Below, piece by piece: positions 37,949 through 49,422 of a stretch of 64,000 nucleotides of DNA (position 1 is the first letter of the stretch; each line of letters opens with the position of its first letter). Made by a program: the position numbers and the translations under genes. The notes below the pieces were generated by a model, which did no database searches, was not told where the DNA came from, and saw nothing but the letters and a program-made list of their open reading frames with translations. Source of the DNA: Syncephalis fuscata (Eukaryota; Zoopagomycota; Zoopagomycetes; Zoopagales; Piptocephalidaceae); NCBI GenBank assembly GCA_025786725.1, contig JAHLTZ010000017.1, positions 471,327 to 535,326 of the forward strand, read 5' to 3'.

Positions 37949-40312
37949 ATGCCACCCAAAAGAAAGCAGCAAAGTACTCCTGTTTGCGGGAATCCTCTTT
38001 ATTTAAGCTGGATTCAGCAGTGGGAGAGAGAGGCACAACAACGAAACGATAAAAATATACGTTTTATTTACAAAAAGGTATTATTGTTGGCAGGCCTATC
38101 TACTTAGCAATAATTGTGCTATAACTATGTTGGTAGGCTGCAGATTCATTAGCAAAACATCCTACTCCGTTTGTGTATCCGCACGAAGCTTCAATTCTTA
38201 GTGGTATTGGACCAAAAATTGTAACACGGCTTGAAAAGCGATGGATGGAGCACTGTAAAAAGAATGGTATTGCCATTTCAACCAGACAAGAACAGTCTGG
38301 TAAGTGAATAGCCAATCGAAAAGAAAAGAGAAATATGTAATATTAAGTAATAAAATGTTTGGTGGCAAGTATAGAATTGGCCGCTGATTTACTAGATAGT
38401 GCACCAATAGTGAAAAAATCGCGTAGTAGTAAACCATATGTACCGCGTCATAGATCTGGTGGATTTGCTTTACTTTTAGGATTACTTGAATTGGAATTAA
38501 CGGGGCAAACGGCAACAAGAGCGACGTTGAAACGTGTAGCTCAGCCATATGCTGATATGTCATTTGATACGGCCGAACCAGGCACAAGATATACAGCCTG
38601 GAGTTCGATGAATCTATTGTTGTCAAAAGCATTGGTGGTGGCTATCGGAAGACCGCTAATGTACAGTTTAACATCAGAGGGCCAATTATTGGCAGAACAG
38701 CTTGCTCGCACTGAAGGACTATTTAAAGATGAACTTGCTTGCCAAAAAGATAAGGTGACAATGGAAACAACAACAACAACAGATGTACCATTAGATGCGG
38801 CAAATAACTTTTCATTAGAACAAACTTTATCAAATGAACTAGATAGTGGCACTGATCAAACAAACAACAATGTACTAATGACTAAAAGTAATACTAAAAA
38901 TATTCCATTTACATGTCTATTTCTTAATGTAAATGATGAACCAGTTCAGCATCGTGACCAAGCCGAAAGATTGATAGATCGTAAGCTATTATTTTAAACA
39001 AGCTATTAATTGCTAATATAATATACAATAGCTATTTCTGGTAAAATTCATTATCGTATTTGCTTTAAAGCCTTATTGGCCGTACATCCTGTAACTACAC
39101 TGCTATTTCGTAAATCAAAGTGGGACAAACATTTGGATATGTGGACTGGCTATATAGATGAAAACAACTGTTCATTAATAACCATATCCTCTATCAATAA
39201 TAGCATTATAAATGAACAGGACATTGGTATTACTGGCAATCTATTGTCCAGTACTGTAGCCAATAGCGCTACATCTGGTTCATCTATCGATTTGACTGCA
39301 ATGCCAGGCACATTTGAAGTTATTTTACTTCTTGATAATCGTGAATTAAATCGACGCAAAGATAGCAAATGTATTCAGAAAGGCCTAGAGAAACAAGATA
39401 TCAACGTGGAAGTCCGTGCTCTTCCATTAGGCGATACGCTATGGATTGCGCGTGGAAAGACGTCCACAGGTCATAGGGTAGAATTACTATTAGATGTTGT
39501 ATTGGAACGTAAGGAGATAGATGATTTAATAGCAAGTATTAAGGATGGGCGTTACCATGAGCAAAAGGTAGGTAATAAAGTTATTTAATCAATATTGTCA
39601 TTAACACTAATTAGCATCGACTTGAACGATGCGGATTACCGCATATTATTTATTTAGTAGAAGGCTACACTGCAGAAGCAGCACGTAGGTTTGATCAAGA
39701 TCAAATCGATGGTATATTGGCGGCAGTTCAGGTGTCCAATGGCTTTTTCTTAAAGAAAACACGTAATATTGATGAAACAGTCGATTATTTAACGGCTATA
39801 ACTCGATACTTGAAGTCAGAATTTAATGTAATTGTTTACTATTATTTTTATTTAATACTAATGCAGCGAATAGGGCAAACATCTACATATGGTGACTATT
39901 GATGGCGATGATTTTGAACAAATGAATTCGCAACGCCAAACGTTTAATAGTAAAAGCAAACGAGAAATGCGTCTATTAAATTATGATGATTATGCCACTA
40001 TGAGCAAGAAAACACTTCCTCAATCAATTAACTACACAACAGTTCTTATGCTTATGGCCATTAAAGGTGTAAGTGCAGAGAAAGCAAATATTATTGCTCG
40101 GAAATATCCATCACCGCAAAGGTAATTTGTGTTATATTTCAATGTAAATAGTTACCAATATCATAACTAGTATATTGAAGGCACTACTAAGTATTTCCGA
40201 TGAAAGTATGCGTCAACAGCTTTTTGTTCATCAAGATGAGCTAGTTCCACGAAGAAGGATTGGACTAGAATTGAGTACACGCATCGCCCAATACTGGCTA
40301 GGCGAATCATAA
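37949..40312 (+). CDS. MUS81: Crossover junction endonuclease Mus81
   Basis: Mus81 is the catalytic subunit, with Eme1/Mms4, of the XPF-family nuclease that cuts branched DNA in recombination and replication repair. Exons: 37949-38077, 38137-38299, 38375-38980, 39032-39567, 39615-39827, 39874-40121, 40171-40312 (678 aa). An N-terminal helix-hairpin-helix lies at about 15-95 (NPLYLSWIQQWE, LSGIGPKIVTRLEKRW). A winged-helix region with YVPRHRSGGFALLLGLLE follows. The nuclease domain holds LLLDNRELNRR and the ERKEIDDLIASIKDGRYHEQK signature (E-R-K-x-x-D). The C-terminal HhH2 is AIKGVSAEKANIIARKYPS. The ATG start and MPPKRKQ opening are plausible. Confidence 0.95.
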
Positions 40313-41149
40313 ATTGGAAATTTTATTGTAAACTATACAAATAATCAACAATGGTCCAAGTAATATGGAAATAAATAACAGTTAAACCCTTTTAGCCCAT
40401 ATTTATACACACCTCTGTATGTTTATACCTATCACTTCATTTTAACTATAATGCTATAATTTATTTAAATATATATTTTATTATTAAATCGATTTGTTAT
40501 GCAAAGACAAATTGGGTGAATTTACTCAATAGTCCAAAGCGGCATCATCACTACAAACTTTGACTTTTATAAAGCTATAAATATTCAATATGAAAATGCT
40601 TTTGCATTAAATATTTATTACTAAGATTTATTATTTATAATACATACAGTTCATAAGATCTGTCACCTTTAATTTTAATTTGTTTAATGACGAAACTTGA
40701 TGTAGATACATATAAGGCTCGCTTTTATGTAATCTGAGATTAGTGATGGTGCTGCTTTAGTATATGCTAAAACTTAAATTCTTTAGCGTCTTCAGTTTGT
40801 TTGCTAGTAAGACAAGCTGATGAATTGTAAACATGGTCAGTGCGCATGTCCATGAACCAATTTGTTCCGCCGTTTAAATTAAAAAGCTATTGTATTTTGA
40901 CTTTCATATTTTATTTATTTATTTCATCACCATAACATGTATAATATTGCATCCAACATTATTTAATTCATGTGTAATTATCGATACAATAATGTAATTA
41001 ATTGATTATCTTTATTATTGCTTTAATATATATATTGTCATTATGCTATAAATTGTTCAAAATGCCATTTATTTGATTGGATTGGCTATAGAGAAGTGGC
41101 TGTTTAATAAACAACTTTTATAATAATTATATTAATCTTGATCTTACAT

Positions 41150-41391
41150 CACAAATATGTCCAAAATGCAATACTAGAATATTAGAAAATAAAAGAGACC
41201 ATTTAGATGCAATAACCCATGTTGTACATAGATATAACAACAACAACACATGCAGAATGACATGGAATTGCAATTATATGGTTTCTATTAATATTCAATC
41301 AATCTTTCTACACATAACCAACAACAATGATCAACCTTAAATGTTTCAAAAGAATCAAATAGTATGTTTTATTCTTTATTTAAACCAATTT
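41150..41391 (-). repeat. Dispersed repeat family R2, long inverted copy
   Basis: Read on the minus strand this matches 60215-60445 over about 230 bp, with small indels. Shared phrases include GATCATTGTTGTTG, GCATCTAAATGGTCT and TTGCATTTTGG. No TIR or coding region is visible. A shorter piece is at 8094-8190. Confidence 0.7.
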
Positions 41392-41542
41392 ATTAACAGT
41401 ACTTTAATATGAATTAATATAGCTATGTTGTGCATAATAAAAACATGATCCTGATTGTAATGAATTTTGCTTTGAAGACTCAAAATGTAGGAGTCAAAGT
41501 AAAATTCAGCCAGATCGAGTAACTCAAATGTATAATGTGGCG

Positions 41543-41655
41543 AATGCCAATCTTGTGGCATAATATAAAATCGCAATGTGATGGCAACAAAGAACATACA
41601 CGATGTTTTACACAAGCAAAGTAAAAATAATGAAAAAGTTTAATTGAGTTCAAAT
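41543..41655 (+). repeat. Direct repeat, left copy
   Basis: About 110 bp that recurs in the same orientation at 44289-44397 (ATGCCAATCTTGTGGCATAA, then GTGATGGCAACAAAGAACA, then GATGTTTTACACA). The pair brackets the secreted-protein gene at 41928-43099. Confidence 0.75.
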
Positions 41656-41927
41656 GTGAGCCTGCCAATTATCAATTTCACCGTAATGGGGGTGAAAACA
41701 CATACACACTTTCTGGACTTGCCCCAGTAAGTAGCATTTAAGCTGTTTAATTATTTGACTAATATATTTTATCATTTGCTTTTGAATATCTATAGTTTCT
41801 ACAGTAGCCACAAAATACTATTATTTAATAAACAAATAACCAACATTAGAATATTACACAGCTGTAGCAATTGAATTATAACATGTCATTGTTTATTTAA
41901 ACAAACATTAGTTATTTGAAAAACTCG

Positions 41928-43099
41928 TTATCTTTCATATAAAGGCAATAACAAATCGTTAAATGGCGTTAGCTGATCAGTGTTATGTTGCAATGAAATC
42001 AGTCGCCAACTCGGTTCGTTTGTTTTGCTAGCATACCATTCGTATCTCCGTTTTACATCTCTATTTTTTTTAAACGCATATATAAATGCATTTCTTAGAT
42101 GGGAAGAGAGTTTACCTAAAGTTTGCTGTATAATAAATCTATTGACTTGTTGGATTTTATCGTTTCTTTGAAGCTCAGCAAGTTTTTCTACTGGAAAAGT
42201 ATTATCAAATCTGATAAAAAACATTTTGTAGTCATCTTTCTCCCCAGTGAAGCAAATATCTAACAGTAACATTAATGTAAATAACAGTAAACAGCAATAT
42301 GTTTTACTTACTTCCAATATCCCCGTTGGCGTACCATCCCTCGTTTTTTATGATATCTAGCGCTAATCATGGTTTAGTTTGCAATATACAACAATTCAAG
42401 CCTTTACCTTTTCCAATTCTTTTCCATATACGAACTAGATATTCTATTTGACTACCCACATGACTAATTGAAAAGTTGGAATAACTATTAGTATGTAAAA
42501 GCAATAGCTATAAAATTTGACATACTCTCCAAAGTACTGAGAAGCAGGATCGTATTTTGATTCACATTCTTTATATGGTAAAATATAGCATTTAACATGT
42601 CCAGGCAATATAAATTGCCACTTAGGTAACATAACTTCAAAATATTCGTTGGTTTCATATGACAATTTGGATTTCAATAAATCCTGTAGTTGATTATATT
42701 GTCATTTTGTATGTTTGCTGCTATATAAGACTTGCCTCGTATACTTGAATGGCGTAGTTTTCTGTATTTAAAGTTGATCCACATGCAAGTCGAATATGTT
42801 CGTTATTCCACTCTCCTTGAATATAATGTACGCCTTTAATATTGAATTCTTTGCCTATAAGCTTGAGATCATGCATGGTAAATGGATCAGTTTCACCATT
42901 CAATTTAATCCCCATAAACTCTACATGAATAATATTGTTAGTAAATAACATAGATAAATCCAATTAGGCACTTGCCAGTGACATCGGGCACGGGATCGGG
43001 TTTGGTACCAAATAAACCTGGCATGCCATTAGCAGGTGTGATTTGAGTAACCGACACTAGCATGAGTGCAGTGGTGGTGATAGCAAAAATAGACTTCAT
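41928..43099 (-). CDS. Secreted protein of unknown family
   Basis: I do not recognise the family. Exons: 43099-42976, 42920-42736, 42683-42526, 42464-42433, 42362-42312, 42259-41928 (293 aa, phases consistent). The first 20-25 residues (MKSIFAITTTALMLVSV, then TQITPANG) form a clear signal peptide. No transmembrane segment follows. The mature part has scattered cysteines (RLACGS, KCYILPYKECES, NICFTGE), suggesting disulfides. Phrases such as IQGEWNNEHIRLACGS and GEKDDYKMFFIRFDN read as a folded domain, with a Lys/Arg-rich helix near the end (FIYAFKKNRDVKRRYEWY). Introns 1 and 2 both use GC donors (GCAAGT) with ordinary AG acceptors. Exon 4's donor (GTATAT at 42432) is inferred from phase. Flanking direct repeats suggest a recently rearranged locus. 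Confidence 0.7.
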
Positions 43100-44633
43100 C
43101 GTGAATATGCCTATGTCAAGGTCCAGTCGTCGAATAAAAGGTTGTACTTTCTATGAAGCTAGTACGTGAGAAGAAAGAGCGTGGTGTGATGATTAGACGA
43201 ATAGATATGCCGAAAATGCAGACATTTATAGCAAAATATATCATGCAATAGCCGATGTATTTACTATAAGATTGGACAAATATGGTATTTATTTCTGAGT
43301 GAAAAATGTGAAACAAGCGCATGGAATAAACTGTAAACAACTAACCTCCGCATCTCAATAAGATCCTAAAGCTATAAATATCTCAAAGTAACATTTTCAT
43401 TTCTACTTATAGATATTGAATTGCGCAAAAATGGACATGTGATTTATTGTAGCATTATCATCTTTGTGTGGCTATTATTTTTGCAAGCATAAATTCCAAA
43501 CATGCAAATAAATTTGATTATTGCTAAAAATTATGCCATGAACATTACACTGTTTATATAAATTGTAGCATATAGTCAAATATTTTATATTACTAAAGAC
43601 ATGGATATAATAAAAATTATTTTTAAATCCATAGATTAAAACAACAATTTTATTATAAATAGACAAACAAATGATATAAAATAGCAATTGTTTTTGAACA
43701 TTCAAACTCAATAGATACTAGAATGTTCAAGTCATTAAAAGTCATTATGCACTGATTAAGCATTATGCTACTTATAATTTTCTACAAGAAATAAACAAAA
43801 TTATAAAGAAATGATAAAAGGAAACAAAAGGTAAACGGAGCTAGAAACACAATAAAAAGAATTGGTTAAAAGAACCAAGTGTAATAAGAGTGGATGCAAA
43901 TGACAAATAAAGATTTAAAATAAATCAACTTAATCGTCTCGTTAATTAAGACACTATGATTGATTTGTAAAAAATCGTTTATTATATTGCTTATTTTTAG
44001 AAAAGATAAATGAATTTCTTTGCTGTCCAAATATCTTGCTACACTTTACAAAAAACAATCATTGTCTTTGATGATGGTAACTCTGGCGCACTTATACAAA
44101 AAAGACTATTTGTTTTTACATGAAAAGCATTGAAGCTATTAAGCAATTGGCCAATAAATCCAATGGTTCTATTGAATTTATTTATGTTAATGAATATTTA
44201 ACAAGTCAATTTTTTAACGGGTATAAAAAATAAAACTGGGAAACATGACAACTATTGGATCAAAGTGTAAAATATATACCATACTCCAATGCCAATCTTG
44301 TGGCATAATATAAAATCGCGATGTGATGGCAACAAAGAACACGATGTTTTACACAGGCAAAGCAAAAATAATGAAAAAATCCGATTGAATTCAAAGTAGT
44401 ATTTAAATTATTGTATTAAGTATTGTAACTAGTGTTTCTTTATATATATATATATGTATGATCTATTTTCCGCGTTAATTTGGGCAATAGTTATTCATTT
44501 AGTGGGTCGATAATTTAGAACGTGCAATCAAAAATTGCCACATGCTGCTTTAAAACTCCCCATTTATAGATGATAAAAAGGTTGTTTGTTTTGTAAATTA
44601 ATCTCATCTTTACTCCATTCGACTTTCTCAACC
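43100..44633. other. AT-rich gap with right copy of direct repeat
   Basis: 1.5 kb between divergent starts (secreted-protein gene and SIL1). Apart from the direct repeat at 44289-44397 and a (TA) run at 44441-44456, nothing is recognised. Confidence 0.45.
44289..44397 (+). repeat. Direct repeat, right copy
   Basis: Second copy of the segment at 41543-41655, same orientation, about 90% identical by eye; it lacks four bases (TACA) present in the left copy inside the AACATACACGATG phrase. Confidence 0.75.
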
Positions 44634-45916
44634 ATGCATTATTTTCATATTTTCATCGCAAGTGTTTTGCTAGCCCATGCGGCTGCTGGTCTAACCGCCG
44701 CCATAGTTGAAAGAAACGGTGATAAGCCAAAAATTGAACCATTTGTTGCTACCGACGAATTTAAAGTGATAGAAGAAGGACAGGATATACCTCCAAGTAA
44801 GTAGCTCATCAAGCCAGTACACCCAGTACTAATATAATGCATATTAGATCTTTATGTCAAATTAGATATGACTACGGGCAGCGAATGGCAAAACTGATGC
44901 CAAAAGAGACGCCAAAGCCGTCAGCTAATCAATATGACCTTACACTACCAGAAACATCCGTGCAGGAAAAAGCGTCTGACCCACAAGCAGCAGCTATCAA
45001 AAAGATTGAAACCAAGCTGCACCATTTAGAAGATAAAGAAAAATTATCCCATAAACAAAACAAGCCTACGCCAAAAAGACGTGTCTCTCCAAGTGCCAAA
45101 CGTCTTGCACCACATATTGAAATTATAAAATCAGCAAATGCTGATTCAACCAACTTGCATTCAAAACTATCCAAAGCTCTGGACAGCCTAGAGGATCTAG
45201 TGAATGAAATGGAGTATGGCTATACGTTTAGTACGGGCGATGGTTTGCCACAAGTTCTCAAAGTATTAGATCCATCCTGGCCAGCAGATTTACGCAGAAA
45301 GGCCGCAATTGTTATTGGAGAAGCATTAAGTAATAATCAGGAAGCACAAGCTGCTGCCAAATCCTACAATATAACTGCAACTCTACTCGGGCTTTTATCA
45401 AAAGAATCTAACGTGGATGTTGTTGCTCAACTACTTTATGCATTGTCAAGCACAACACGCGGCGACCACACCGCTCACGATATATTTTACAACGATGATG
45501 GGTTTGTTACTCTTGCTCAAGTGTATAGCAAATTCTCAGATATACATGTTCGCAACAAATGTGTAACTTTATTTACAGACTTGCTTAATCCCGATATGCA
45601 AGCAGACACTGATGCACAATCCAATACAGCACAGCCAACTCATCGTGGCTTAAATGACTGGTGCAAAGCACTTAAAGACACTTTAGAGATGTCGAGTCAA
45701 GATGTATACTTTCAACTAGACTTTATGCGTGCTCTTATCGCACTCAAAGAAGAAGAAGCTAAAGATAAAGAAAAGTTTTGCGAACAAGATTCGTCCTTAT
45801 TAGCGTATTTCGACACACAGACTAAAGCCGCTAAACCACGAGTCTCATCAGGCGATGAAAACCAAGTGAAATTGTTTGAATTACTAGAACAAGCACGTAA
45901 ACTTTATACTGAATAA
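44634..45916 (+). CDS. SIL1: ER nucleotide exchange factor Sil1 (frame broken once)
   Basis: Sil1 releases ADP from the ER Hsp70 BiP/Kar2. Exons: 44634-44796 and 44848-45916 (about 410 aa after correction). A signal peptide (MHYFHIFIASVLLAHAAAG) precedes the family entry motif EEGQDIPPN-LYVKLDMTTG. That motif reads in one frame to 44875. The remainder (QRMAKLMPKE to the stop) reads one base back. One missing G in GGG at 44876-44878 gives MTTGQRMAKL, matching the Sil1 consensus T-G-x-x-x-A-K-L. The armadillo-like core has LDSLEDLVNEMEYGYTFS, WPADLRRKAAIVIGEALSNN and VVAQLLYALSSTTRGD. The protein ends in LYTE, with no HDEL-type signal. Confidence 0.88.
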
Positions 45917-45939
45917 ATGTGTGTTTATTAGCAATTTAA

Positions 45940-46476
45940 TGTAGCTTGATGTTGAATGACTATTTTAATAACATTCGTGTAATTGAGCATGATGATGAGT
46001 AATGAATGACATCAGTGATCAAAATACTCATCATTGTAGATTTATTATCCATTATGTATATATCCTATATTCACTTGTCGCATCCCATTGTATATTTATT
46101 CTACAGCATATTATTCTATATTTACTTGACTTTTTTCTATTCAAAATTATTGTTTATTTATCGTTAGTTTTATTATTAATAAATTCGGCGCACTTTATTT
46201 ATTTGATTTGTCAAACTATTTGTACTTGAAGTCTATAACATATAGAATATACCTAATATATGGTAGAATGGCATACGGTAATATAAGTATGCAGTAAAGT
46301 TATATGAGTAGATAACAAATATACGCATACTGGATAATAAATCTACAATGATAAGTATTTTAAACTTTGACGTCACTCGCCATCCATCATCATGCTCAAT
46401 AGAGAGAATATGTAGTTCAATTGCGCAAATGTCATTAAAGCTAGCCACTTAACACTAAATTATACTAGCTGCTTAA
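45940..46476. mobile_element. MITE-like element related to family A, filling a convergent gap
   Basis: 45950-46055 and 46340-46475 are inverted repeats (inner part GAGCATGATGATG ... AAAATACT ... CATTGTAGATTTATTATCC). They resemble the family A ends. The right arm contains the palindrome TGACGTCA (about 46369-46376). The element starts some 24 bp after the SIL1 stop and ends about 9 bp before the PET117 stop, so it must supply 3' UTR sequence to both genes. The interior has no ORF worth calling. Confidence 0.7.
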
Positions 46477-46484
46477 TAAAATGG

Positions 46485-46777
46485 TTATGTTTTATTGCTG
46501 TCATTATCGGATGGTTTTATCATCTGTTCCTTTTCCAGCTGCTTTTGTAAGCGCTGTTGTTGTTCTAGCTCTGCTATATTACGCTTTCGCTGTTCGTAGC
46601 GTTCCTGGTCGCGTATAACACCTTCGTGCAGCGTCTGCCAGCAGTATTAGCAAACTCGTAGATTCTTTACACGATTGTTACCTCTCGTTCTAGTCGTTGC
46701 TGCCTATGCACTCCATAGACAATCGCGACTGTCGCGGCTATAGAGAGTGTTAGTGTTAGTTTACTGGCTCGCGACAT
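46485..46777 (-). CDS. PET117: Cytochrome c oxidase assembly factor Pet117
   Basis: Pet117 is a small inner-membrane-associated protein that works with Cox15 in heme a synthesis for complex IV. Exons: 46777-46682 and 46634-46485 (81 aa). The N-terminal anchor MSRASKLTLTLSIAATVAIV is followed by the family block YGVHRQQRLEREV/TLHEGVIRDQERY and a charged coiled helix (QRKRNIAELEQQQRLQKQLEKE). Length and motif order fit. It is divergent from ATP4 with 199 bp between starts. Confidence 0.92.
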
Positions 46778-46976
46778 ATTATAAGCAACAAAGGGTAAAG
46801 AAAACCAGTAAGCAGTTTAAAACTGTGGATAGCGAAATAAGAAAAACTGGCAGGATGGTATCGCTTTAATGGCACGAAGCCGCCGTCTTCCGTCATTTAC
46901 AGATTCCGATCCCACTCACACTACTCCCTTCTTCGTTACTTTCTCGTCTTTTGATTCATCGTTATTTTTGAAGATC
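46778..46976. promoter_or_regulatory. Shared divergent promoter PET117/ATP4
   Basis: 199 bp separates two outward-facing mitochondrial genes (complex IV assembly and ATP synthase). The frame upstream of ATP4 is open to an ATG at 46869, but the 46977 ATG begins a better presequence. Confidence 0.5.
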
Positions 46977-48004
46977 ATGGCTCAGCGTGCGCTACTTAAG
47001 ACTAATGCTGTGCGTGCGATGCGTGCAGCCACAATGCCTGCACTCCGCCCGGCAGTTACTAGCATCCGCGCATACTCGTCAGCCAATGACAGCAAGCCTG
47101 CTTCTGGTAAGTCCGAGTCTCATCGCGTATTTTACTGCATTATGTACAACTCGTTACTATCGGATCTATGCATTATTAACGCTTTGATTTTTTAAACTAG
47201 CCACCGAGGTTGAGCCAAAGAAAAAGGCACTAAGCATCATTGATGCTCTTCCCGGTAACTCTATTATTTCCAAGACCGGTTACATTACCGTTGGTGCCGC
47301 TTTGGCCACTGCTTTGATCTCCAAGGAAATCTACGTGGTCAACGAGGAAACATTGGTATTGGTTTCCTTTACCGGTTTGGTCACCGCTTTGTTGAATAGC
47401 GTTCGCGGTCCATACAGCGAATTCGTCAAGGATCAATTCAACGTAAGTTACATTTATGGTATATACGCGTAGAATAGAGCAATAAACTCATACGCGTCAA
47501 TAATAGAAAATGAAGGATATGCTTGAAAGTGCACGTAACAACCACAAGGCCATTATCCAGACACAGATCAGCGAAACGGCTCAGTTGCGCGATGCTGTCG
47601 GCATTACTAAGAACTTGTTCAACATGTCCAAGGTACAGTTTAAGCTGTTTCATTCATAAATAGCCATTAAATAGTAATTGTAAAATAATAACTGTAATAA
47701 TAGGAAATGGCCGCCATGGATGCCCAAGTATTTGAATTGAAGCAAAAGGCTGCTTTGTCTGCTGAAATCAAGAGCGTCTTGGACTCATGGGTGCGTCATG
47801 AATCGGCACTCCGCGAACGCGAACAGCGCCAGATCTCCGACCAAGTTATGGCACGTGTTCAATCTGCTTTGCAAGACCCAAAGACTGTAAGAAACAAATA
47901 GAGCGTGTAGATGTTATACTAATTATTATAAATATTAGCAAAACCAAATCCTTGCTCAAGCTATTGCTGATGTCGAGCGCGTGATTGCGAGCAAGAAGGC
48001 TTAA
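46977..48004 (+). CDS. ATP4: F1Fo ATP synthase subunit b, mitochondrial
   Basis: Subunit b is the peripheral stalk that holds F1 still relative to Fo. Exons: 46977-47106, 47201-47442, 47507-47632, 47704-47886, 47939-48004 (248 aa). A mitochondrial presequence (MAQRALLKTNAVRAMRAATM) is followed by two hydrophobic segments (SKTGYITVGAALATALIS and ETLVLVSFTGLVTALLNSV). A long charged helix then runs to the end (KDMLESARNNHKAIIQTQIS, LSAEIKSVLDSWVRHESALR). Codons are more GC-ended (GCC, AAG, GTC, TTC) than in neighbouring genes, as expected for high expression. Confidence 0.94.
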
Positions 48005-48083
48005 ATAGAATTAAGCTAATATTGCTCTGAAATATACTTGAGTTTATTTCATATAAAGAACAAGAGCCCCCATTTCAAATATA

Positions 48084-49277
48084 CTAGGCACCGTATTTTG
48101 GTGTACGACCCAATTTAAATGCAACTTCAGCCATTAACTGGCAAGTAAGGACGCAACCAGACGTTCCTTTAGCTGCACAGTTATGTTCAGAAAATACCAC
48201 TGCATCATCACAACGAGTTGAGTCAGTATGAAAGATTGCGTATATTCCTCGATTACTATAAGTATCAATAGTAGCGTATAGATAGTATAATAGTTAGTTA
48301 TAAAAACAATAGAATATGATATAAGCAATTACCTGTAGAATTGGGATATAAGCGTATTATCCCAAATAGAATAGCTAGGCTTTAAATTTAATTGCTGTGT
48401 ATAAGCTGCACTTGACGTGTCTAATGACTGGTAAATAGCTCGTAATTTACGCATAGCATCAAAAGACACTTTGTTAAATGGACTAGCTACAAGAGTCACT
48501 AATACTTCTTTGGATAGCGTGTTATCATCGAGTACACGAGCACATAGTGTATCCATCCAACATATATTATTATTAAATGCACTATTAGATACTTGACTTG
48601 AAGCCGTCCAGTAAACAAGACATAAATCGGCCACGTCGTTACTGGTTGATGCCAATATTGATATTATATTATTTTGCACTTGGTTGACACTATCAGTATT
48701 ATTATCGCTGTTAATCAAATCCGATGATATTAGATGGGTTGTAGACAATCCAAGTCTATCTCCAAACTGACATGCTTCTAATGAATCAGTAAACAAAGCC
48801 ACACGAAGTTTATGGAACCTAGATATTATTAGTGATAATCGAGTTATACCTAATAGTAGCTACATTTTCTTATAATCTGCACGTATCTACAAATATTCAA
48901 CATATAATTAATAATTAACTCAAAATAATAATAGGTTTTGTTTACTAACTTGAGACTCAGTAGTTGCTTCCTTGGTAATACCAAACAATAAGCGTAGCTC
49001 ATTGACTATAGAACATTCAATATTATCTACGAACAAGTTTATTATTGACCAGCTCAATTGTTAATAAACAAAGCACTAAATTACCTTGACCTGGAAAGAC
49101 TAGCGTACCGGCTGTTCCTTGTTTAACTACACTGTCCAGACCAGTATGCGTAGTTTGTTCAAGCAGTGTTGTATGAGCTGCTTCATTGACTACATTCAAT
49201 TGGCTTTGTTGTATAATAGCGGGTCGAGATAAACCACGTCCATAGATAAATAGACAACGTTTTGGCGTAGCGTACAT
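48084..49277 (-). CDS. Divergent ApgM-type phosphoglycerate mutase-like protein, probable pseudoenzyme
   Basis: Exons: 49277-49085, 49026-48950, 48886-48864, 48818-48333, 48255-48084 (316 aa). The N-terminus, CLFIYGRGLSRP then TTHTGLDSVVKQGTAGTLVFPGQ, aligns with ApgM enzymes (II-DG-GDRP, then TPNLDxLAxxGxTGL, then PG). The C-terminus, RCDDAVVFSEHNCAAKGTSG, then LMAEVAFKLGRTPKYGA, matches the end of the same family (RxDDVxxFxExxxAKGxLG ... KYGA). ApgM enzymes interconvert 3- and 2-phosphoglycerate using two metals and a Ser nucleophile. Here the metal-binding Asp of DG-G is replaced (YGRG), the serine region reads NIECS, and the GDHSTPC-type metal site is lost (HTDSTRC). The protein is about 80-90 residues short. 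The family call rests on short motifs; a function is not assigned. Confidence 0.6.
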
Positions 49278-49422
49278 TGTGTCAACTTACGTCATAAAAG
49301 ATAGAAGAGAAAATAGTCTGAATAAACTTTTCTTCTTTTTCTTTTGTATTGCTATTACTGCTCGCCATTCTTTTTGTTGTTACTACTCTTAATAGGAGTT
49401 TTTTCAATTAGACAGCGCCACT
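49278..49422. promoter_or_regulatory. Short divergent promoter (ApgM-like / CCNDBP1-like)
   Basis: 145 bp between two outward-facing starts, with a T/C-rich tract at 49326-49348. No specific site recognised. Confidence 0.4.

Larger units (their letters stand above)
40313..41927. other. Gap with inverted R2 repeat and a duplicated 110-bp segment
   Basis: 1.6 kb holding the R2 repeat in inverted orientation (41150-41391) and one copy of a direct repeat (41543-41655). A minus-strand ORF at 41376-41615 includes LLDLAEFYFDSYILSLQSKIH and might be a fragment of a dead gene, but there is no start context or family match. Confidence 0.5.
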
